Below, piece after piece: positions 1-8,154 of a DNA stretch of 44,872 nt. Source of the DNA: Hyphomicrobiales bacterium. GTDB lineage: Bacteria; Pseudomonadota; Alphaproteobacteria; Rhizobiales; Rhizobiaceae. Each line of letters opens with the position of its first letter. Within the stretch, counting starts at the first letter, position 1. A program made the translations under genes and the position numbers. The stretch lies in the NCBI GenBank assembly GCA_017305925.1, contig JAFKJW010000190.1, positions 3,071-47,942 on the forward strand. Reading direction: 5' to 3'. A model generated the notes under the pieces. The model was not told the origin of the DNA and did not search any database. It was given only the letters and a program-made list of their open reading frames with translations.

Positions 1-137
1 TAGCCGGAAATCTCGCCGCGCACCCGCACATGGCCGAAGGCGTCCTCGACCGTGCGCTTCAGCGCGCCGGAAATCTCGCTCACCGTGTATTCGGTGGCAT
101 TCGTCGGCGAATCGCCGGGAAAGAACGTGTCGCTCAT
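1..137 (-). CDS. xseA: Exodeoxyribonuclease VII large subunit, N-terminal fragment (runs off window)
   Basis: Only the first 45 codons are inside the window; the gene continues beyond base 1. The readable peptide starts [20 protein letters not shown] and continues through [19 protein letters not shown] to RGEISG. This is the usual start of the XseA OB-fold domain (sVSELs...lkrtve..fg.vrVrGEIS). XseA is the DNA-binding and catalytic large subunit of exonuclease VII, which degrades single-stranded DNA with XseB. An in-frame ATG at 149 would add four residues; 137 is preferred because the MSD start is tidier, but the choice is not certain. The palindromic repeat at 218-372 lies just upstream. 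Confidence 0.8.
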   Translation of the reverse strand, partial: MSDTFFPGDSPTNATEYTVSEISGALKRTVEDAFGHVRVRGEISG

Positions 138-217
138 GCCGCGATCCATGCGCCGCCGCCCGCGGGGGTCAAGGGCCGGGCTATGGGAAGGGTCGGAGAG
201 GTGGAGTTCCTTCGCGC

Positions 218-372
218 CCCCCCTCTGTCCTGCCGGACATCTCCCCCACACGGGGGGAGATCGGCTGTCATCTTGGATTTCGCCAGCCACCGACCCCGCA
301 GAATGGGCTCCGTCAAAAATGAAGGCCGATCTCCCCCCGTGTGGGGGAGATGTCCGGCAGGACAGAGGGGGG
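218..372. repeat. Intergenic palindromic repeat, copy 1
   Basis: Two 48-base arms (218-265 and 325-372) are exact reverse complements separated by 59 bases. Each arm contains its own small hairpin, atctccccc...ggggggagat. The core tcctgccggacatctccccc recurs at 19457-19616 in the same arrangement, so this is a dispersed element and not a simple terminator. It fills the gap between the xseA start and the lysR end. From memory, sequences of this type are highly repeated in Mesorhizobium-like genomes; that is not verified here. Confidence 0.9.
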
Positions 373-406
373 CAACGTCGAGCGCCATGCCTGCCAGGCG
401 ATTGCA

Positions 407-1387
407 TCACCATCCCGGCGATACGACCGCCGGCATGGCGCGCTTGCCGCGGGTCAGCGCGATGGCATTGGCAGTCGGGAACTCGATGGCTTGGCCGGAC
501 TGGAGCGCCGGCACGGTGATGTTGTCGAGGCTTTCCGCGATGTGGCGGGCCAGCGCCTCGACCAGCGCGGGATGGTCCGTCTGGCCGCGCATGATGCCGA
601 TCCGCGTGTCGGGGAGCGCGCAGAAGCCGTCGGCCTCGGTCAGCACCCGCATGCCCGGACGAAGCGAGCATTCGGCGAGCACCGAGACGGCAAGGCCGGA
701 AAGCACCGCCGTCGCGATGACGGTCGCCGAGAAGCTGCTGACCAGCACGCGGTAGTCGCGTCCCATCCGCTCCAGAACCTCGGTGCCGGCACGGCGCCAG
801 ATGCAGTTTGGGCGCCCGAAGGCCACGGGCAGAGGCGTCTGCTCGTGCACGGCATGGTTGGCCGACGTCACCCAGAGCAACGGCTCGTGCCTGACGATCT
901 CGGAGGGTGCCGCTTCCTCGTTGTGCGTCACCAGTGCGATGTCCAGGTTGCCGCGCCTGATGTGCTCGCGCAGCCGCCCGGAATCCTCGCAGATTACGGA
1001 AAGCTCCACGCGCGGGTTCGAGCGCGAGAAGCGCGCCATGATCTCCGGCAGGAAGCGCTCGGCATAGTCGTCCGGCACGCCGATGCGCACATGACCGACA
1101 AGGCTGCTCTCGTCGAAGGCGGCAAGCGTCTCGCGGTTGAGGCGCAGCATGCGCCGTGCATAGGCGAGCAGCCTCTCGCCTTCCTCCGTCAGCCGGTTCG
1201 TGCGCCCGTCCTTCTCGAAGAGCGGTTTGCCGAGCCTTTCCTCCAGCCGCCGCATCTGCATGGAGACGGCGGACTGCGTGCGATGCACCTCCTCGGCGGC
1301 GCGGGTGAAGCTGCCTGTGTCGGCGATGCTGACGAAGGTCTGAAGCTGGTCGAGATCGAGCGGAGCGGCTGCCATCGGGTCACCCAT
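407..1387 (-). CDS. LysR-family transcriptional regulator
   Basis: A full-length LysR-type regulator of 326 residues. The winged helix-turn-helix lies near residues 12-70 ([20 protein letters not shown], then [20 protein letters not shown]), and the rest is the periplasmic-binding-protein-like effector domain ([26 protein letters not shown]). The ATG at 1387 has no clear ribosome site; an in-frame ATG at 1375 ([10 protein letters not shown]) is an alternative. The gene is divergent from the DUF1127 gene across 158 bases. That gap contains GGATTaatcAATCC near 1423-1436, a candidate binding site. The effector and targets cannot be told from sequence. The C-terminal 25 residues after about residue 300 are unlike the domain core. 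Confidence 0.9.
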   Translation of the reverse strand: MGDPMAAAPLDLDQLQTFVSIADTGSFTRAAEEVHRTQSAVSMQMRRLEERLGKPLFEKDGRTNRLTEEGERLLAYARRMLRLNRETLAAFDESSLVGHVRIGVPDDYAERFLPEIMARFSRSNPRVELSVICEDSGRLREHIRRGNLDIALVTHNEEAAPSEIVRHEPLLWVTSANHAVHEQTPLPVAFGRPNCIWRRAGTEVLERMGRDYRVLVSSFSATVIATAVLSGLAVSVLAECSLRPGMRVLTEADGFCALPDTRIGIMRGQTDHPALVEALARHIAESLDNITVPALQSGQAIEFPTANAIALTRGKRAMPAVVSPGW

Positions 1388-1545
1388 CAGGAATGTTGAT
1401 CCTTAAGATTTAAAACATTCGCTGGATTAATCAATCCGGGCAACGCATATGACCCATGCAAGCATCAGGCATCGGCTCCCCTTCGCCCCGACCGGATTCC
1501 GGCCGCGGCACAGGAAGTTTTTGCCCGAAACCGATGGAGAACGCC

Positions 1546-1827
1546 ATGACCACGATCGAACAGAGCCACTTCGCGATCCATGCGGCGCGCCCGGCCGTTT
1601 CGGCGCGGGTCGTCAATCTCGTCGCGAAACTCTACCGCACCTGGCAAAATCGCCGTGCCGTCTATCGTCTCGGCGAACTGAGCGACACCGAACTGGCGGA
1701 CATCGGCCTGCGCCGTTCCGACCTCTATGTCGCGATCCAGACGCCGTTCGGCGCCGATCCGACCGAACGCCTCGGCGTCATCGCGGAGGCGCGGTCGATG
1801 GAGGTGCTGGCGCGGCAGGTTTACTGA
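1546..1827 (+). CDS. DUF1127 domain small protein
   Basis: A 93-residue protein with the Arg-rich DUF1127 motif near residues 34-66 (YRTWQNRRAVYRLGELSDTE followed by LADIGLRRSDL). Short DUF1127 proteins are abundant in Rhizobiales; some have been linked to phosphate, carbon or RNA metabolism, but no function can be assigned here. The ATG at 1546 is chosen because ggaga lies about 7 bases upstream; longer in-frame starts at 1456 and 1534 lack this. The protein is longer than the 45-50 residue minimal type, with extra N- and C-terminal sequence. A rho-independent terminator follows at 1903. Confidence 0.85.
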   Translation: MTTIEQSHFAIHAARPAVSARVVNLVAKLYRTWQNRRAVYRLGELSDTELADIGLRRSDLYVAIQTPFGADPTERLGVIAEARSMEVLARQVY

Positions 1828-1902
1828 CCGACCCATATCCGCTTCGCAGGCTATTCCCCCGACTCCCGAGCCCGGTTACCCCGCCGGCCAGCCTGCGCAT
1901 TG

Positions 1903-1931
1903 CCCGGTCCTCGCAAGAGGGCCGGGTTTTT
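1903..1931 (+). terminator. Rho-independent terminator of the DUF1127 gene
   Basis: cccggtcctc-gcaa-gagggccggg forms a 10-bp stem with one G-T pair and a tetraloop, followed directly by ttttt. It lies 75 bases after the DUF1127 stop and 37 bases before the convergent DUF937 gene's stop. Confidence 0.85.
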
Positions 1932-1967
1932 CGTCGTCCGAAGTGAGGCCGCGCGAGAGACGATGTT

Positions 1968-2846
1968 CTACTTGTATCGATCCATCCCGCGGGTGAACTG
2001 GTCGAAGATGGACTCCATGCCCTTCTGGTAGTCGTCGCGCTGCTTGCGGCCCGTCTCGAACATGTCGCCGAAAATGTCGTCATAGGGATTGCGCTGGCGA
2101 CCGCTGGGGTCGGCCTGCGGACGCCGGGCGGGCGGCTCGTCATCGGCCGCCGGTGCCTGCTGGCCGCCGCGCAGCATATCCTCCAGGATCTGGCCCCAAG
2201 GGTTGTTGCCGGCCGGGTTTTGCCGCTGCTGGGGCGCCTGCGCGGCCGCGCCGCCGAACATGTCCTGGAGCACCTTGCCGAACGGGTTGTCGCCGAACGG
2301 GTTCTGCTGCGGTTCGGGCTGCGGAGCCTGCCGCTGCTGCGCGCCGCCCATGCCCTGCTTCATCATCCGTTCGATGATTTCCTGGAGCGGATTGCCGGCC
2401 GCGCCAAAGCTTTGGCCCGGCATCTGGCTGGTGGACTGCTTGGACATGCCGCCCATCAGCATGGAGGCGATGGCCGGCAGCATCTGCTTGAGGATGTCCT
2501 GGCCGATGCCCGTCGCCTGCGCGGCCTGGTCCGCCACGGCGCGCGAAAGATCCTTCGAGCCGAAGAGCTGGCCGAGCAGGTCGTTGCCCGCGCTCATGCC
2601 CTGCGGCGAGAAGGCGGCGGCCGGGTTGTCGAAATACTGGGCGTGCTGGCCGCTCGCCAGCGCGGTCATGAAGGCGCCGATGCCATAGGGATCGGCGGCG
2701 TTGCGCTTGAGCCCCTGGCTGAAGGCCGGCAGCAGTGCCTCGACGGCCTGCTGCGCCTGACTCTGCGACAGGCCGAACTGCCGGGCCAGCATGGCCATGC
2801 CCTCGCCGTTCTGCGCTTGGTTGATGAGGTCGAACAGGGTGGGCAT
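1968..2846 (-). CDS. DUF937 domain-containing protein
   Basis: 292 residues. The N-terminal part, about residues 1-140, matches the DUF937 pattern: MPTLFDLINQAQNGEGMAML, FGLSQSQAQQAVEALLPAF and repeated helices ending in ILKQMLPAIASMLMGGM. The rest is Gln/Pro/Gly/Asn-rich and repetitive (QQRQAPQPEPQQNPF, then NPFGDNPFGKVLQDMFGG and similar NPWGQILEDML units), suggesting a disordered tail with short recurring helical motifs. There is no signal peptide or membrane segment. The start at 2846 is preceded by a ggag motif. The function of the family is unknown. The gene is monocistronic, between convergent DUF1127 and gshA on the same strand. Confidence 0.85.
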   Translation of the reverse strand: MPTLFDLINQAQNGEGMAMLARQFGLSQSQAQQAVEALLPAFSQGLKRNAADPYGIGAFMTALASGQHAQYFDNPAAAFSPQGMSAGNDLLGQLFGSKDLSRAVADQAAQATGIGQDILKQMLPAIASMLMGGMSKQSTSQMPGQSFGAAGNPLQEIIERMMKQGMGGAQQRQAPQPEPQQNPFGDNPFGKVLQDMFGGAAAQAPQQRQNPAGNNPWGQILEDMLRGGQQAPAADDEPPARRPQADPSGRQRNPYDDIFGDMFETGRKQRDDYQKGMESIFDQFTRGMDRYK

Positions 2847-2957
2847 GGCGGAGGTCTCCGGCGGCTGGAATGTTCCTACGCTAGCGCAAAGGATTCGCAG
2901 GCGCCACTCGGCATGCGTCGAACCGTGGGCTGAAGCCTGCCCGCTTCGCTGCTGCCC

Positions 2958-4331
2958 TCAATAGGCGTGCTCCATAAATACCGGTTCGATGGAGCCGCCC
3001 CAGCGCGTGTGGTAGGCGTTGAGCATCTCCTCGGCGCTGGTCGTGCCGCGCGCCACCACCTCGTCCAGCGTGTTGAGGAAGCTCGTCTCGTCATAGCCTT
3101 CGCGGTTCTTGCGCGCGCGGCGGGCAAGCCCCTGGCGGGAGATCGCCAGCACCTCGCGCGCCACGTCGCGCAGCGTCGCCGCGCCGAAGGGCGTGGCGAT
3201 CCCCCCGGCGGGCACCGCGTTGCGCTGGGCGAGCACGTCCTCATAAGTCCAGTCCTTCGTCAGCGCCTCGGCGGCGTCGAGCGCCTCCGCGTCGTAGAGG
3301 AGCCCAACCCAGAAGGCCGGCAGCGCGCAAATGCGCCGCCACGGACCGCCGTCGGCGCCGCGCATTTCGAGGAACCGCTTCAGCCTGACGTCCGGAAACA
3401 GCGTCGACAGGTGGTTCGCCCAGTCGCCGATGGTCGGGATGCCGTCCGGCACCTCGTTGCGCGCCCGTCCCTCCATGAACTGGCGGAAGGTCATGTGCGT
3501 CATGTCGTGGTAGCGGCCGTCGCGGATGACGAAATACATCGGCACGTCGAGCGCCCATTCGACATAGTCGGCAAAACCGAAATCCGGCGCGAAGCAGAAT
3601 TCGAGCAGGCCGGAGCGCTGGTTGTCGGTGTCGCGCCAGATCTCGCCGCGCCATGACTGCCAGCCGTTCGGCCGGCCGTCGGTGAAGGGGGAGTTGGCGA
3701 AGAGCGCGGTCGACAGCGGTTGCAGCTTCAGCGACACCTGCATCTTTCGGCGCATGTCGGCCTCGCTCTCGAAGTCGAGGTTCACCTGGATCGTGCAGGT
3801 GCGGTACATCATGTCGAGGCCCTGGCTGCCGACCTTCGGCATGTAGCGCGTCATGATCTCGTAGCGCGACTTCGGCATGCGCGGTGTTTCGGCCAGCGTC
3901 CATTTCGGACTGCCTCCGAGGCCGAGGAAGCGGATGCCGAGCGGTTCGGCGATCTCGCGAAGCTGCGCCAGATGCGCGTTTCCCTCGCGGCAGGTCTGGT
4001 GGATCGTCTCCAGCGGCGCGCCCGAAAGCTCGAACTGGCCGCCGGGCTCTAGGCTGATGGCGCCCTGGCCGGTCGGTTCGACCAGGCCGATGATGCGGCC
4101 GGCATCCATGATCGGATCCCAGCCCAGCGTCCTCTGCATGCCTTCGAGCAGGGCGCGGATGCCGCGCTCGCCGCCATAGGGCACGGGCGCGTTGCCGTCG
4201 ACATAGAAGGGGAATTTTTCGTGCTCCGTGCCGATCCGCCATTTCTCGCGCGGCTTGCAGCCCTGCGCGAGATAGGCGGCAAGTTCCTCGACCCTCTCGA
4301 CCGGCCGGAAATCGGTGGTATCCAGCGCCAT
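2958..4331 (-). CDS. gshA: Glutamate-cysteine ligase (plant/alphaproteobacterial type)
   Basis: 457 residues, the normal length for the GCS2 / plant-like family. It makes gamma-glutamylcysteine from glutamate, cysteine and ATP, the first step of glutathione synthesis. Visible family motifs are WRIGTEHEKFPF near residue 31, GGQFELSGAPLETIHQTC with the substrate-binding region, MMYRTCTIQVNLDFESEADM, TALFANSPFTDGRPNGWQSW, and FLEMRGADGGPWRRICALPA. The gene lies 104 bases downstream of rsmE on the same strand and is probably co-transcribed with it. The glutathione theme fits the GFA-family gene divergent from rsmE. No defect is visible. Confidence 0.95.
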   Translation of the reverse strand: MALDTTDFRPVERVEELAAYLAQGCKPREKWRIGTEHEKFPFYVDGNAPVPYGGERGIRALLEGMQRTLGWDPIMDAGRIIGLVEPTGQGAISLEPGGQFELSGAPLETIHQTCREGNAHLAQLREIAEPLGIRFLGLGGSPKWTLAETPRMPKSRYEIMTRYMPKVGSQGLDMMYRTCTIQVNLDFESEADMRRKMQVSLKLQPLSTALFANSPFTDGRPNGWQSWRGEIWRDTDNQRSGLLEFCFAPDFGFADYVEWALDVPMYFVIRDGRYHDMTHMTFRQFMEGRARNEVPDGIPTIGDWANHLSTLFPDVRLKRFLEMRGADGGPWRRICALPAFWVGLLYDAEALDAAEALTKDWTYEDVLAQRNAVPAGGIATPFGAATLRDVAREVLAISRQGLARRARKNREGYDETSFLNTLDEVVARGTTSAEEMLNAYHTRWGGSIEPVFMEHAY

Positions 4332-4435
4332 ATGCGTAGCCTCTCCGTATTGCGCGGGAGTGATGGACGAGACCCGTGCCGTCGATCAAGCGAAATATAT
4401 TGAGCACCGGTTCAACCGGCTCCGGGTGCGTCGGG

Positions 4436-5170
4436 CTACCAATCTCCGATCGTCGCCTGTATCAGCGCGAGGGCTGCGACCGCCGCCGTGTCGGCGCGCA
4501 GGATGCGGGGCCCGAGCGGGATGGCGGTGACGAAGGGGAGCGCGCGCAGCATCGCCCGCTCCTGCTCGGAAAAGCCGCCCTCCGGGCCGACGAGCAGCGC
4601 CTGCCGCCGCTCGGTTATCCCTTGAAGCGCTGCGAGCGGATTGTCTGTCGGAAAATCCTCGTCGCAGAAGACCAGCCGGCATGACGCGTCCCACCGCGCC
4701 AGCAGGCGGTCGAGCTTCACCGCCTCCCGCACCTGCGGCACGGCGAGGACGCCGCATTGCTCCGCGGCCTCGACGGCATTGGCCTGCAACCTGTCGATGC
4801 CGGGCTTCGCCACCTGCGTATGCTGAGTCACCACGGGTTGCAGAACGCCCGCGCCCATCTCCACCGCCTTCTGGACGAGATAGTCGAGCCGGCCCTGCTT
4901 GAGCGGCGCGAAGCAGAAGACGAGGCCGGGAAGCGGCGGCTGCGGCCGGACCTGCTCGGCCAGGGTCAGGCGCACCGTCTTCCTGCCGCGCTCGGCCACC
5001 CGCGCCAGCCATTCGCCGTCGCGGCCGTTGAACAGCAGGAGCTCTGCACCCTCGGCCACCCTCAGCACATGCAGCAGGTAGTGCGCCTGCCGCGCATCGG
5101 GCAGCACGTCCGCCCCCTGGCCGAGCGCATCGGGCACGAAAAGCCGCTGGAGACGATAATTGGCGCGCAT
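4436..5170 (-). CDS. rsmE: 16S rRNA (uracil-1498-N3)-methyltransferase RsmE
   Basis: 244 residues. RsmE methylates U1498 of 16S rRNA using S-adenosylmethionine. The SPOUT trefoil-knot signature is clear in the C-terminal third ([20 protein letters not shown], then [20 protein letters not shown]). The N-terminal PUA-like part reads [20 protein letters not shown] and [20 protein letters not shown]. The start at 5170 ([12 protein letters not shown]) is chosen over the in-frame ATG at 5230 because the family begins with this R-LFV segment. It is the first gene of a probable rsmE-gshA operon and is divergent from the GFA gene; the 134-base gap contains two copies of tgtcgcga. Confidence 0.93.
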   Translation of the reverse strand: MRANYRLQRLFVPDALGQGADVLPDARQAHYLLHVLRVAEGAELLLFNGRDGEWLARVAERGRKTVRLTLAEQVRPQPPLPGLVFCFAPLKQGRLDYLVQKAVEMGAGVLQPVVTQHTQVAKPGIDRLQANAVEAAEQCGVLAVPQVREAVKLDRLLARWDASCRLVFCDEDFPTDNPLAALQGITERRQALLVGPEGGFSEQERAMLRALPFVTAIPLGPRILRADTAAVAALALIQATIGDW

Positions 5171-5304
5171 GGGCGAGAGATGCGCGCAGCCGCGCGGCGG
5201 GTCAAGACGGCGCTGAAGGTGTCGCGACATGCCGTGTCGCGATGTCTTTCGGCAGCGGTCCGGGCGATCTGGTAGCTTGCGGAAGGAGCCGATGGAGGAT
5301 GGCG

Positions 5305-5697
5305 ATGAAGACGATGCGCGGCGGCTGCCTGTGCGGCGGCGTGACCTACGAGGTGTCGGGCCCGCTTCGGCCGATCGTCGCCTGCCACTGCGTCCAGTGC
5401 CGCAAGACGTCGGGCCACTATGTCGCCGCGACGCAGGCGCTGGTTTCCGATGTGTCGGTCAACGGCGAGACGCTCGCATGGTATCGCTCCTCGGATCATG
5501 CCGAGCGAGGATTTTGCAGCCGCTGCGGCTCGAATCTGTTCTGGCGCCGGATGGACTACCCGAGGATGTCGATCTTCGCCGGAACCATCGACGGTCCGAC
5601 GGGCCTGAGGATCGAATCCCAGCTCTATGCCGAATCGGCGGGCGATTATTACGATCTCCCGGACGCGCCGGTGGTCAGCCAGGCAAGCGTGGCGTAG
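5305..5697 (+). CDS. GFA / CENP-V fold zinc-binding protein
   Basis: 130 residues, with the spaced cysteine pairs of the GFA fold: GGCLCGGV near residue 5, CHCVQCRK near 30, and FCSRCGS near 70. These bind two zinc ions. The family is named after glutathione-dependent formaldehyde-activating enzyme, but most short members have no proven activity, so only the fold is assigned. The ATG at 5305 is preferred over 5299 because ggagg ends 6 bases before it. The stop at 5697 overlaps the 3' end of the convergent gene (5675-6307) by 23 bases. Confidence 0.88.
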   Translation: MKTMRGGCLCGGVTYEVSGPLRPIVACHCVQCRKTSGHYVAATQALVSDVSVNGETLAWYRSSDHAERGFCSRCGSNLFWRRMDYPRMSIFAGTIDGPTGLRIESQLYAESAGDYYDLPDAPVVSQASVA

Positions 5698-6307
5698 CCC
5701 AGACCGGCCGGTAGCCTGCCCGCAGCGCGGCGACGGTCGCGGGCGGCGTCAGCAGTTCCCGGCGGCCGTGCGGAGGCTCGACGGGCATGTAGCCTTCGAA
5801 CGACCAGCACAGCGCGGCGCTGCCGCGTTGTGCATAGGCGATGCCGTTGACGGCGAACATCGCTCCGTCCGGCAGATCGTCCCCTGGCGAGAGGAGAACC
5901 GGAGCGGCGCCGGCCGCGCGGCGCTGCGGATGGAGCATCGCGTCGATCTCCGGTGCGGACAGGCGTGCCGCGCCCGTCGCCGCGGCAAGGCAGCGCGCGA
6001 AGGTTTTGTCGCTTTCCCGCCGGCATTCGAAGCAGGGACGGTGTCCGGCGGCGAGCGCCGTCACCTCGTCGAGGAAGAAGAGGTTGGTCCAGCCGGGGCC
6101 GCCCGTGCGCCCGTTGCGGCCGAAGACCTCGCGCCGCCGGCCCTTGAAACCGCAATCGCAGACGATCCATGCCTTGGTCGTCCAGCGCCGTTTCAGCAGC
6201 GTCTTCGTCTCGGGATCGTGGATGACGCCGCGGTTTCCCGTGAACAGACCGCGCGCGGCCACGGCATGGACGGATCCGAACGGGTCGACGCGGTTCTGCA
6301 ATGTCAT
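5675..6307 (-). CDS. Conserved cysteine-motif protein of unknown function
   Basis: 210 residues from ATG 6307, chosen because agggg lies about 8 bases upstream; an ATG at 6340 lacks this. I recognise the style from rhizobial genomes but know no function. Visible features are VDPFGSVHAVAARGLFTGNR, a CDCGFKGRRREVFG segment, HRPCFECRRESD, and a C-terminal aromatic stretch (ALCWSFEGYMPVEPPHGRRE). The paired C-x-C and C-x2-C motifs look like a metal site and the Arg-rich stretches could bind nucleic acid; both points are inference. There is no signal peptide or membrane segment. It is convergent with the GFA gene and divergent from the amidotransferase gene (75-base gap). Confidence 0.75.
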   Translation of the reverse strand: MTLQNRVDPFGSVHAVAARGLFTGNRGVIHDPETKTLLKRRWTTKAWIVCDCGFKGRRREVFGRNGRTGGPGWTNLFFLDEVTALAAGHRPCFECRRESDKTFARCLAAATGAARLSAPEIDAMLHPQRRAAGAAPVLLSPGDDLPDGAMFAVNGIAYAQRGSAALCWSFEGYMPVEPPHGRRELLTPPATVAALRAGYRPVWATPRLPG

Positions 6308-6381
6308 GGGCGATCCCCCTGACTTGACAGATGCCGCCATGCTAAGCGGTGCGACCGGAAAAACATCTCGAAAGCCCGTTC

Positions 6382-7089
6382 ATGCCCGCCAAGCGCGTCC
6401 TGATCGTCCACAATTACCCGAAGACGGGCCACGGCAGTGTCGGCACCGCGCTCGCGGAGGCGGGCGCGGCCGTGCAGACCCTCATGGCGCATGAGGGCGA
6501 GCCGCTGCCGCGCGATGCGGACGGCCATGACGCCCTCGTGGTGCTGGGTGGCGGGCAGAACGCCATGGACGACGCCGGCTATCCCTATTTTCCGGCGCTG
6601 CTCGACCTGATCCGCGATTTCGAGCGGAGGGACCGCGCCGTGCTCGGCATCTGCCTCGGCAGCCAGTTGATGGCGCGCGCCTTCGGCGGCGAGAACCGGA
6701 TCGGCGGCGCCACCGAATTCGGCTGGACGCCGGTGGCGCGGACAGGGGAGGGCGAGGCCGACCCGCTGCTGTCGGCGCTGCCCGCGCGCTTTCCCATTTT
6801 CCAGTGGCACGACGACACCTTTACCCTGCCGCCGGGCGCCGCGCATCTCGCCGAGAGCGAGACGGCGGCGAATCAGGCTTTTCGCGTCGGCCGCGCGGCC
6901 TACGCCTTCCAGTTCCATTTCGAGGCGGACCGGGCGCTCGTGCGCCTGTGGAGCGACGAATTCCGCGACTGGCTCGCCGAGAACAAGCCGGGCTGGGCGG
7001 AGCGCCACGACGAGGAGGCGGCGCGCCTCGGTCCGGCGGCGGACGCCGTTGGCCTCGCCCTCGCGCGCGCCTGGATGGCGCTCGTCTGA
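6382..7089 (+). CDS. Class I glutamine amidotransferase-like protein
   Basis: 235 residues with the class I GATase fold. The nucleophile elbow is GICLGSQLMARAFGG (Cys near residue 92), and the His of the catalytic pair lies in AYAFQFHFEAD near residue 177. The early LVVLGGGQNAMDD is the oxyanion loop region. It resembles the stand-alone GMP-synthase-like amidotransferases (PuuD/YfeJ type). The acceptor substrate is unknown. The start at 6382 (MPAKRVLIVHNY) is chosen because the Rossmann-like first strand follows directly; an in-frame ATG at 6349 would add a non-conserved tail. It is a single gene. Confidence 0.9.
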   Translation: MPAKRVLIVHNYPKTGHGSVGTALAEAGAAVQTLMAHEGEPLPRDADGHDALVVLGGGQNAMDDAGYPYFPALLDLIRDFERRDRAVLGICLGSQLMARAFGGENRIGGATEFGWTPVARTGEGEADPLLSALPARFPIFQWHDDTFTLPPGAAHLAESETAANQAFRVGRAAYAFQFHFEADRALVRLWSDEFRDWLAENKPGWAERHDEEAARLGPAADAVGLALARAWMALV

Positions 7090-7251
7090 TCCGTCGCGCC
7101 GATAAACCGTGGCAATTTTGGCACGCTCCGGAAAAAGCCTTCGCCGGGGCGTGAACCGGGCTCGCTTTCCGCCGTTGTGCCCCATAGAAGCCGCCGCGTT
7201 GCAAGACATTGGTAACGAAAAACGTCTCAAATTATCCGCATTGCAATCGAG

Positions 7252-7392
7252 ATGACCCCCTTGAAATCCTTTCTTCTGACGGCCCTCATGGTTTCCGGCA
7301 TCGCGGCCTGGGCGATCGGCATCTATTCCGCGGACGCCGTCGCCGACCACGTTGCTGTTGACGGCTACGGCGTGACCGCCGCCGTCCGCTAG
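7252..7392 (+). CDS. Small 46-residue membrane or exported peptide
   Basis: An ATG at 7252 opens a 46-codon frame ending in TAG at 7390-7392. The peptide starts MTPLKSFLLTALMVSGIAAW, with one positive charge then a hydrophobic helix to about residue 25, then a polar tail ending VTAAVR. This looks like an uncleaved signal anchor or a short exported protein. The ribosome site is weak (cgag). The last 4 bases overlap the 3' end of the convergent phosphatase gene. The 162-base upstream gap holds no other gene. No family is recognised; conservation in relatives would decide whether it is real. Confidence 0.5.
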   Translation: MTPLKSFLLTALMVSGIAAWAIGIYSADAVADHVAVDGYGVTAAVR

Positions 7393-8147
7393 CGCCTGCC
7401 CTGCACGGACAGGACGCGCTTTTCCTTTCCTTCCGCCACCAACGCCGTAAGCACGCCGGTGCTGTAGCAGCCCGTGTCGACATTGACGCGGTTGGCCAGC
7501 AGTTGCGGGTTGCGGCCCGGCGTGTGCCCGTGCACCACCAGCTTGGGATGGAGGTGCGGGTAATCGAGGAACTCGTCGCGGATCCAGACGAGCTGCTCCG
7601 GAACCTGCCGGTCGAGCGGAACCCGCGGCTTGATGCCGGCGTGGCAGAAGAAGAAGTCGCCGAAGCTGGCCGAGAAAGGCAGCGACAGCAGGAAGTCGGC
7701 ATGGCCGCGCGGCATCGCCCTTACGAGCGCGGCATGGCCGCGGTCGACGCTCGCCTGGTCCGTCAGGTCGAGCCCGATCCCGTAGGACGCCGCCGTATCC
7801 AGCCCGCCGTAACGCGCGAACAGCCCGTGCGGGCTCGGATCGCCGAGAAAGTCGAGGAAGCCGACATCGTGGTTGCCGGCAAGCATGACGTGGCGTGGAT
7901 CGCGCTCCCGCGCCTCGATGAGGAAGGAAAGCACGGCTTTCGAGTCCGGGCCCCGGTCGACATAGTCGCCGAGATGGACGATCCGCCAGTCGCCGGGCTT
8001 ATGCTGGGCGATCTCGTCGGCGATCAGCCGGTGCATCTCGCGCAACTGGTCGACGCAGCCATGCACGTCGCCGATGGCGAAGAGCATCATGCCGTCCGGC
8101 GTGCGGGCGGATGCGAGGTCCACGAGACCTGTATCGTTGGCGCTCAT
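7389..8147 (-). CDS. PPP-family metallophosphoesterase (serine/threonine phosphatase-like)
   Basis: 252 residues with the complete PPP metal-site series in order: GDVHGC near residue 28, GDYVDRGPDS near 55, GNHD near 85, CHAG in the middle (FFFCHAGIKPRVPLDRQ) and VVHGHTPG near 213. Such proteins act as protein phosphatases or as diadenosine tetraphosphate hydrolases, and sequence alone does not choose. The start at 8147 (MSANDTG) is taken because gagggcgg precedes it; a frame open to 8210 overlaps lldD. The lldD stop is only 7 bases upstream, so the two are almost certainly co-transcribed, an unusual partner for a lactate dehydrogenase. Confidence 0.9.
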   Translation of the reverse strand: MSANDTGLVDLASARTPDGMMLFAIGDVHGCVDQLREMHRLIADEIAQHKPGDWRIVHLGDYVDRGPDSKAVLSFLIEARERDPRHVMLAGNHDVGFLDFLGDPSPHGLFARYGGLDTAASYGIGLDLTDQASVDRGHAALVRAMPRGHADFLLSLPFSASFGDFFFCHAGIKPRVPLDRQVPEQLVWIRDEFLDYPHLHPKLVVHGHTPGRNPQLLANRVNVDTGCYSTGVLTALVAEGKEKRVLSVQGRR

Positions 8148-8154
8148 ACCGCCC

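Noticed and set aside
218..372. CRISPR-like repeat
   Set aside because: Only one inverted pair and no regular direct repeats with spacers; it is a palindromic element.
7140..7250. Possible tRNA or small RNA before the 46-residue gene
   Set aside because: No cloverleaf, no terminator; it is simply the upstream region.
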